In this document: piece after piece, positions 1-6,138 of the stretch | How the letters are laid out: each line of letters starts with the position of its first letter | Position numbering within the stretch: the stretch's first letter is position 1 | Assembly: GCA_003649565.1 (NCBI GenBank) | Contig: QMSF01000062.1 | Span: 1-6,138, forward strand | DNA length: 6,138 nucleotides | Direction: 5' to 3' | DNA from: Thermoprotei archaeon | GTDB lineage: Archaea; Thermoproteota; Methanomethylicia; Nezhaarchaeales; WYZ-LMO8 | Translations under genes and position numbers: made by a program | The notes under the pieces: model-generated | Database searches by the model: none | Told to the model about the DNA's origin: nothing | What the model saw: the letters and a program-made list of their open reading frames with translations, nothing else

Positions 1-123
1 GATACAATTACTTGTAACCTATACATAAAAAGAAACTCTACAAACGAATGGGAATTTGCTGGAAGCGATACCCTCACAGGAACTCCAGGAGTTCCAACTA
101 AAGGAACCTGCTCTGTAATTTAC
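1..123 (+). repeat. Terminal direct repeat, left copy
   Basis: Bases 1-123 match 6016-6138 without a mismatch, starting GATACAATTACTTG and ending CTGTAATTTAC. The offset is 6015 bases, a multiple of three, so both copies encode the same 41 residues in the same frame (domain D1 of module C'). The repeat stops exactly at the window edges, as expected from an assembly overlap on a circular path. Confidence 0.98.
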
Positions 124-3100
124 CAATCCTTTACCTGCTCTGATATAGGAACAAATAGCTTTAAATGGGAAATCAAAAATGGCGAACCTTCTAATTACTA
201 TAATACAACTCCAATCCAACTTCCAGAACTAAGAGAATCTCTAGCAAGAATAACTCTAATAGAAGGAAACAACAGTTATGTTAATAGGAGCGATACAGAA
301 TTAGGAAGCATAGTAAGATTAGCAGTTAATGTATTTGATGTTGAAAAAAATGAATATACTCAAAACGTTAATGTTAGCTTCTTCTTAACTCACGACAACC
401 TTAACTATCAGTTTGATTTAATAAACCAAACAGATTCTCAGGGAAACGCAAGCTATTATTTCGATCCTGATTGTGACTATAGCGTTGGTTTACAATATTG
501 GAAGGCTGGAATTACCGATGGTTGTTATTTGGATGTTAATAGTAGTGAGTTTGTGGTGAATGTAGTTGGAAGTATTTTGAATGATATTCTTCAACCGAAC
601 GGTGAAAAATACTTAAGAGGAGAGAATATAACCATAAGAATTCACACTTACGATGATTGCTCTGTGAACTTAACTGGTTTTTCTAAAATGAATCTCACTT
701 ACAAGTCCCAACAAACAGAGGAAGAATTTGTTTGCGAACCTATAAACTTTGAGAAGTCTGGTTACTACAATTGTACGTTTAACACTTCTTCTTTACCAAC
801 TCAATGGTATGACGTAACTTCATTCCTGCAGAAGGATGGTTACAATGATAATTCCACGACAAAATACCAAGCTTTCTGGGTTGAAACCATTCCTCTGTTA
901 GCTGGAGAGGATGCAATAAGTGAGCAAGAAATTAACGAGGGAACCAATAATTTAGGAGGTTGGGGCGAAAAATGGTGGTTTGTAGTTAACGCCACAGATT
1001 ATGACTACGATACACTAACGGTTTGCTCTTATTATAGAAAAGTTGGTGATACTGCCTGGATTTTGCATGGATGTAATTCCAGTGTAAGTGGAATCAATGT
1101 GAAAGTTGAATTTTCAAAAACATGGGCAACAGGAAGCTATATAGGAGATTGGGAGCTCTTCTTTAACGTAAGCGATGATGATGGAAATGTTGCCAATACT
1201 TCGATAGTTACATTTACGATAGAGAAAGATGATATAGCAATCCAGCTATTGGAAGGGAATGATAGTGTTGTCAACAGAAGTGCTTCTTTAGGAGAACCTT
1301 TACAAAACGTTACATTCAAGGTTAAAGTTATAGATACAGATAAAAACGTTGCTGTAGGAGGGGCTAAGGTTAGATTCTATATTACTACAGATAACATCAA
1401 TTTTGTTGCTCATCCAACTCCACCTAGCTACTTTACAACAGGTACTGACAACGAATTGGGAAATGTTAGCTATCAGTTCGACCCAGACTGTAACTATCAA
1501 GTGGGCCCACAGAAATGGAAAGCTGGTACCGTAGAGAATGATTGGTATAAGGATGTTAATTCAACAAATTATTCCTTTACAATTATAACTCAACCTTTAG
1601 AAGCTTATGTCTCAGAACCTACAGGAGGTAAGCCTTTTGTTAGAGGAGAAGATGATATTTTGCTTAGAGGTTGGTTAGAGGACGATTGTAGACTAATTCC
1701 GAATGGAAATGGAGAATTTCACATAGTTAAAGGAACTACAGACATAGAATGTACCCCTGTAACAGATGAAGGAAATGGTTATTATTCTTGCACAATCTTG
1801 GCTACTGATACAGCAGGGTGGCCTAATAGCTATCTAGGTTATTGGAACGTTACTTTCAATGGAAGTAAAATTTATTACAATTCAAGCCCTGTTCGGACAG
1901 AAGAAAACGCTTTTGTTTTAGTTACAAAACCACAAATAACCTCTTACTCAGCTGTTTCGGAAGAAGGTTCAACAACTGGAGGATGGGGCGAAACCTGGCA
2001 ATTTAGCTTTACTCTAACAGATGATGATTTAACGATTACTCCTAGAGAAGATGAAGTAAATGTTAGTTTATGGGTTAACTTGGCTTCTGGATGGAAATTA
2101 TTAAACTCAACTATTTGTACAGTGAGTCCGTGCAGCTATACCTTTATCCAAGAAGGAGATTTTGCTTGTGAAGATGTAGGAGTAAGAGAGTGGAATTTGA
2201 CAGCGATAGACTTTTATGGTTATAGTTACAATACCTCTGACACAATTACTATCGCAAAAGATGATGTTCAGATAATCGCTGAACCAGCTTTGTCTGACAG
2301 CGAAGTAGATAGGGAGTTTAGCGATAAAGCTAAGTTTGTCGCAACACTTATCGATTTGGATAGGGATACTTCAGTCGGCTCTGGAGTTGAAACTAAACTT
2401 AAGGTTACTTGGAACGGAACTGAATATTTAGTCTGGCTTACTAATTATACTGAAGCTGACTCTAAAGTTAGGTTTTACTTTGATCCAAATTGTAGCTTTA
2501 CTGTGGGGCCACAATACTGGAGAATTGCAACCATAGGAGAATCCTGTTATAAAGATGTGGAGAGTGATTCTGTTCTCTTTACCATCTATGGTCAACTTAA
2601 AGTCAACCTTACTTATCCAGAGTATGGTTCAACCTTCCAGACAACAACTCTCATCCCGATAAATGGAAGTGTTTATTCGGATTGTTCTCAAGAAGGCTTG
2701 TTAAATGAAACTACAGTTAACATAAGTCTGAAATCTCCTTTGGATGTTATTGAAGAGTGCTTACCTGTTACAGATTTAGGAAACGGCTATTACAACTGTA
2801 CTTGGAATTCTACTCTAAAGACACCAGGATATTGGGATATAAGGATGAATGCAACTAGGAACTATTACCATAAAAACTCAACTTGGTATGAGAACTGGTT
2901 TTACTTGCAAAATGCTCCAACTACTTACACAATAATACCTGTTAATCCGAATGAAGGAGGATGGGGCACAACTTATAACTATTCGATTTCAATCAACGAT
3001 CCTGATAATGATGATGTCACTTGTACCCTTTACATCTCGACGGATGGAGGTAGCTATTTTGAATCTCAAACTCCAATCACTATAACTGAAGGTCATGGTC

Positions 3101-6100
3101 TTTGTTCTTGGCTAATTAACTTTACCTGCTCTGATATAGGAACCGATAATTACTACTACTTCGTTTTAGATGATGGCTATAACACGGTTACCACAGAAAC
3201 TTTGCAAGGACCTAATATAACAAAAGACACCTTGCAGATTAGCGTTGTAAGCGGTAATAATGGAGAAGTAAATAGAAATTCGGGAAGTCTAGAGTTGAAA
3301 GTTTATGTTCAAGATGTGGAAAAGGGTGGAGCTGTATCCGATTATACACCAGTTAAATTCAACGTGACTTATGACGGTATTAATTATCTAACTGTTGGAG
3401 AAGCAAACACGACTTCCGGTTATGCTACTCTTACTTTTAGTCCAGATTGCCAATATCAAGTGGGTTATCAAAACTGGACAACCTTCATAACGCAACAAAC
3501 TTGTTATCTCGATACTTACTCTGATATTTGGAATTTAACGATAAAAGGTAGTTTAGCTACTCAAGTAATTCAACCAACAAACGCTAAAGAATATTATCGT
3601 GGCGAAAACATTGGCATAAGATTTAACATAAGCGAAGACTGCAACAACTTAATCGATCCAGATTACATTAACGTTTCTGTTACCAGTACCTACACCAACG
3701 ATATCTTCTACTTACCTTACACAAGAGAAGGTCTAGGCTATTATAATTCTACTTTCAATTCCACCCAAAAACCGCCGCGTTATTATGATGTGAGAATTCA
3801 TGCTGAAAAGCAATTTTACAATTTAGTTGATTATACAGAAAGCAATGCATTCTGGATAGAGACTTTACCTTTAATTCAATTAATTTCTGCAAGTGTCGAA
3901 TCTGAACAAGGAGGAAGTATAGGAGGTTGGGGTGAAACCTGGACTTTCAGAGTTAATGTTACGGATGAAGACCTAGACCAAGTTCAAGTATGGCTTTACG
4001 AAAGACCTGGAAACGGAGAATGGAGTCTTAAACCTCCGATAACCGGAAAAAGTAAGCCAGCTGGTGTAAAATCTCAGATAATAGAATTTACAACCTCATT
4101 TACATGTAACGATTTACTTACTAATGCTTCTCACGAATTCTTCTTTAACGGTACAGATGACTATTCAACCGTAACTCCTGCAAGCTCTCAAAAAGATTAT
4201 GCAGACTCTGAAATAGGAAGTTTTAGCTTGGAAAGAGACGATATAAGCATAAGCTTAGTGGAAGGCAATAATGCTGTGTTAAACAGAAGTAATGTAACAA
4301 ATGGTGAAAGGATTACCTTAAAAGTGCAAATTAATGATTTAGATACAGGATCCGCTGCATCTTACAACGACCTAGGACAATTCTGGGTAACTTATGATGG
4401 AGCCAATTATAGAAAAGATTCAGAACTAACGACTATCGAACCAGGAGGTTATATTACAGATAATTTCCCATCATCAGACAAATGTCTTTATGATATTGGG
4501 CCGCAGAAATGGAAAGTCTATTTTGGTCAAAACTGTTATAAACCAACATGGAGTCTTGAATGGAATCTAACCTTAATTACAATACCACTCAGTGTTGATT
4601 TGATTAAACCGGATGGAGAAAGTTACAGAAAAGGTATAGATACGGTTGATTATCTTGGATATGTTTATGATGATTGTGGAGGGGTAGGTTCTGCTTTAAC
4701 TGAATTGAAGGCCGTTCAAGGTGCTACTACTCACGAAGCTCAAGTTTTCACAAATGCAAGTGGCTATGCAACTTATTCATTCGACCCATCAACATGGAGT
4801 TTGGGATATTATAATGCTACAATAAATGCATCAAAAACCTATTACAACAGCTCTGAAGTCTTGTTGAAAGAAAATGCCTTTGTCCTAGTTACTCAACCAA
4901 CAGTTAATAGTTTATCGATAACAACTTCTGATGCAACCAACCCTTATGGTTGGGGAGAAACCTGGACTTTTGAGATAAACGTTTTTGACGAAGATCAAGG
5001 AACTTTCAATTTTGAAAAAATGAATGTAAGCCTATGGATAAATGAAACCTATGGATGGAGGTTGCTAAATTCAACAATCTGTTATGCTCCTAATTGTAAA
5101 CTTTCAACCTCTACCATAACCTATGAAAATTCATTTACATGCAGCGATATAGGAACGAGAATTTTTAATGTCACAGCAACAGATTACTGGAATTATACAT
5201 CATCCTTAACTCAGCAGCAACAGATAATTAGGGATGATGTAAGCTTATATGCAACTTCAACTCCTTCAAGAGTGGATAGAGAAGGCGAGGTTACTTTACT
5301 TCAGGCAAGAGTTTACGATGTAGATAAAGGAGAATATGTGGGTAGTGGAATTGATGGAGCTATAAAGATAACCTATGATGGTAGTAATTACGGTTCTCCA
5401 ATATCTTTGCTCACAGATAGTTCAGGATATTTAAACTATAACTTTGACCCTGATTGTAGTTATCAGGTTGGGCCTCAAACATGGCAGATGTATGTTGATG
5501 AGGAATGTTATAGCTCTCAAGCTATAGGTGGTTATACCACTCAAAGTATAATGATTTATGGTCAGCTAAAAAATAATCTACAATTGCCAGAGTATAACTC
5601 TCAATTCAATGTTACTCAACCAGTAACAGTAAGATTCAATACAACTTCAGATTGTTCAGATGAAGGATTAATACCTAACGCTACTGTTAGCATCGAATTA
5701 GAATCACCTCTCAATGTTTTTGAAGAGTGTTTGCCAGTTTACAATGAATATGACGGCTGGTACAATTGCACTTGGGATTCTATTGGTAAAAAAGAAGGAT
5801 ATTGGTCAATAAGATTAAACTCAAGCAAAGAATATTACAACTCCAATTCAACTCTATATCAAAACTGGTTCTGGCTAGAGAATTTGAATGCTAGTAGTGA
5901 AAATATAACTGTTTATGTGTTTAACTACTCAACGAATGAATGGCAGGTCTTAAATCAGGAAGTTGGTTGGTCATCCAAATTTAACTATACTATTGACATC
6001 TTTGACCCAGAAGGAGATACAATTACTTGTAACCTATACATAAAAAGAAACTCTACAAACGAATGGGAATTTGCTGGAAGCGATACCCTCACAGGAACTC

Positions 6101-6138
6101 CAGGAGTTCCAACTAAAGGAACCTGCTCTGTAATTTAC
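1..6138 (+). CDS. Internal fragment of a giant tandem-repeat extracellular protein (open at both ends)
   Basis: Frame 1 is open for all 2046 codons, with no TAA, TAG or TGA, and the last codon ends on the last base. All Trp codons are TGG, so there is no sign of recoding. Only five Met codons occur per 2005-codon period (residues 230, 949, 1674, 1830, 1851), none with a convincing ribosome binding site, so the true start and stop lie outside. The product is a chain of beta-sandwich-like modules of about 330 residues, each with three domains. It has about 78 N-x-S/T sequons and 40 Cys per period. There is no signal peptide, membrane span, catalytic motif or anchor in this part. Family knowledge: Ig-like/PKD/transthyretin-like repeat proteins of this style act as adhesins, stalks or surface-layer components. 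A surface structural or adhesive role is inferred. I do not recognise a named gene. The exact start-end repeat means the real protein may be longer than one period. Confidence 0.93.
129..152 (+). repeat. 24-base identical stretch shared with module C (copy 1)
   Basis: The stretch centred on TTACCTGCTCTGATATAGGA is identical to 3120-3143. It encodes the F-T-C-S-D-I-G motif of D1 in module C'. The surrounding DNA of the two modules has diverged much further. Confidence 0.85.
955..1977 (+). repeat. Protein module A
   Basis: Residues 319-659 (341 aa) open with GGWGEKWWF. D1 (319-406) has a Cys pair at C342 and C358 but lacks the usual F-T-C cysteine. D2 (407-528) begins at EKDDI and has VNRS and the D-P-D-C core at C497 with VGPQKW. 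The usual C-Y is replaced by W515-Y. D3 (529-659) has VRGEDD, D-D-C at C563, C584 and Y-Y-S-C at C597, then YYNSS and ENAFVLVTKP. It has six cysteines. Its closest relative is module A' (identical length, ENAFVLVTQP ending, and LNRS/VNRS following EGN in both). Confidence 0.85.
1978..2955 (+). repeat. Protein module B
   Basis: Residues 660-985 (326 aa) open with GGWGETWQF. D1 has VNVSLWV, GWKLLNST, a close Cys pair C706/C711 and F-A-C at C723. D2 (from about 751) has AKDD, the D-P-N-C core at C831 with VGPQYW, and C-Y at C849. D3 (from about 863) starts YGQLKVNL and has S-D-C at C895, EECLPV at C920 and Y-Y-N-C at C933. It has eight cysteines. Module B' shares the unusual details NVSLW, LLNSTIC, YGQL, PEY and EECLPV, so B and B' descend from one ancestor more recent than the split among A, B and C. 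Confidence 0.85.
2956..3921 (+). repeat. Protein module C
   Basis: Residues 986-1307 (322 aa, the shortest) open with GGWGTTYNY. D1 has a Cys pair C1008/C1035 and F-T-C-S-D-I-G at C1043. D2 (from about 1073) has TKDTLQ, EVNRNS, the S-P-D-C core at C1150 with VGYQNW, and C-Y at C1168. D3 (from about 1183) has YYRGENI and E-D-C at C1214. The later D3 pair is absent: Y1237 and S1250 stand where other modules have Cys. It has six cysteines and ends AFWIETLPL. Its closest relative is C', including a 24-base identical DNA stretch. Confidence 0.85.
3120..3143 (+). repeat. 24-base identical stretch shared with module C' (copy 2)
   Basis: This is the second copy of the stretch at 129-152, at the equivalent place in D1 of module C. 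Modules B' and A' encode a related motif here with different codons (for example TTTACATGCAGCGATATAGG in B'), so the identity is not forced by the protein sequence alone. Confidence 0.85.
3922..4944 (+). repeat. Protein module A'
   Basis: Residues 1308-1648 (341 aa, the same length as A) open with GGWGETWTF. D1 lacks the first Cys pair and keeps only F-T-C at C1369. D2 begins at ERDDI (residue 1411) and has LNRSNVT, a core altered from D-P-D-C to S-D-K-C at C1495 followed by IGPQKW, and C-Y at C1512. D3 (from about 1529) has D-D-C at C1559 but lacks the later Cys pair. In its place is a D2-like run, TNASGYATYSFDP, before YYNATINAS and ENAFVLVTQP. With four cysteines it is the poorest in disulfides of the six. 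Confidence 0.85.
4945..5961 (+). repeat. Protein module B'
   Basis: Residues 1649-1987 (339 aa) open with YGWGETWTF. D1 has MNVSLWI, GWRLLNST, the close Cys pair C1694/C1699 (spacing 5, as in B) and F-T-C-S-D-I-G at C1714. D2 (from about 1743) has RDDV, VDRE, TDSSGY, the D-P-D-C core at C1819 with VGPQTW, and C-Y at C1836. D3 (from 1853) starts YGQLKNNL and has S-D-C at C1885, EECLPV at C1910 and W-Y-N-C at C1923. It has eight cysteines. The linker to the next module is about 12 residues longer than in B. Confidence 0.85.
5962..6138 (+). repeat. Start of protein module C' (continues at base 1 if the ends are joined)
   Basis: Residues 1988-2046 open with VGWSSKFNY, a weakened form of the GGWGETW opening, followed by TIDIFDPEGDTITC. 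The comparable stretch in module C is YSISINDPDNDDVTC. The last 123 bases repeat the window start, so this is the N-terminal piece of the same module C' seen at bases 1-954. Confidence 0.85.
6016..6138 (+). repeat. Terminal direct repeat, right copy
   Basis: This is an exact copy of bases 1-123. It falls in the middle of a domain (D1 of module C'), not at a domain border. That fits an arbitrary cut of a circular or periodic sequence better than a functional end such as an integrase site or a viral terminal repeat. Confidence 0.98.

Larger units (their letters stand above)
1..954 (+). repeat. Protein module C' (its first residues lie at the window's right end)
   Basis: Residues 1-318 form the larger part of a three-domain module. 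D1 continues to about residue 78 and has C5, C37 and F-T-C at C46. D2 (about 79-189) has the EGNNSYVNRS motif, the D-P-D-C core at C158 with VGLQYW, and C-Y at C175. D3 (about 190-318) has YLRGENI, D-D-C at C220, C245 and Y-Y-N-C at C258, and ends in AFWVETIP. With the 18 residues at 5962-6015 it makes a full 336-residue module. It is most like module C: compare AFWVETIPLL with AFWIETLPLI, and the identical F-T-C-S-D-I-G. It holds eight cysteines, the full set. The linker before module A is acidic (EDAISEQEINEG). Confidence 0.85.

Noticed and set aside
1..123. Biological terminal repeat or attachment site
   Set aside because: It sits mid-domain, is coding and in frame in both copies, and ends exactly at the window limits. 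Nothing resembles an integrase or transposase nearby.
19..219. Minus-strand open frame of 66 codons
   Set aside because: It lies antisense to the continuous + strand frame, shows no ribosome binding site or domain pattern, and its Cys/Phe/Ser-rich product is typical of a shadow of AT-rich coding DNA.
1137..1500. Two overlapping minus-strand open frames (1137-1319 and 1300-1500)
   Set aside because: Both are antisense to modules A D1-D2, short, and without recognisable features. The + strand has repeat conservation that proves its frame.
688..5553. Internal start at one of the five Met codons
   Set aside because: The ATG codons at 688, 2845, 5020, 5488 and 5551 fall inside conserved modules with the frame open upstream, and no signal peptide follows any of them.
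955..5961. CRISPR array or short tandem DNA repeats
   Set aside because: The repeats are about 1 kb, diverged at DNA level, and conserved as protein in one frame. There is no short repeat-spacer pattern.
1..6138. Complete small circular plasmid or virus, suggested by the identical ends
   Set aside because: There is no replication protein, capsid, origin or intergenic region, and the only frame lacks a start and stop. A periodic giant gene explains the overlap better.

Overview
The whole 6138-base window is one reading frame on the + strand (frame 1, 2046 codons). It has no stop codon, no credible start and no intergenic DNA. It encodes part of a giant, repetitive, extracellular-type protein built from beta-sandwich modules. 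The composition is AT-rich, Arg is almost always AGA/AGG, and ATA is a common Ile codon. The protein is rich in Asn, Thr, Ser, Tyr and Trp, has about 78 N-x-S/T sequons per 2005 residues (hand count), and carries many paired cysteines. This suggests a surface protein of an AT-rich archaeon, perhaps a DPANN lineage such as Woesearchaeota or Aenigmarchaeota. That placement is inferred from style only, since no taxonomic marker is present.

Layout: six modules of about 322-341 residues follow one another, each opening at a Gly-Trp motif (usually GGWGETW). Every module has three parts. D1 opens with GWGETW and usually carries an F-T-C-S-D-I-G motif. D2 opens with a K/R-D-D motif, then VNRS, then a D-P-D-C/VGPQ.W core and usually a C-Y. 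D3 has a D/E-D-C or S-D-C, then usually an E-C and a G-Y-Y-N-C. Modules three places apart resemble each other best, so the order is (C' remainder)-A-B-C-A'-B'-(C' start), a two-level repeat of about 1000 residues.

The first 123 bases (1-123) are identical to the last 123 (6016-6138). The period is 6015 bases, exactly 2005 codons, so the frame runs on without a break if the ends are joined. Joining them also completes module C' at a normal length of 336 residues. The window is therefore either a circularised (collapsed) contig made from a longer tandem repeat in a giant gene, which I favour, or a genuine circle with an endless reading frame.

The most informative pattern is in the cysteines. 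Each of the six modules has an even number (8, 6, 8, 6, 4, 8). Positions appear and disappear in pairs, which suggests four disulfides per module, two of them linking neighbouring domains. No RNA gene, promoter, terminator, mobile element or CRISPR array is seen.
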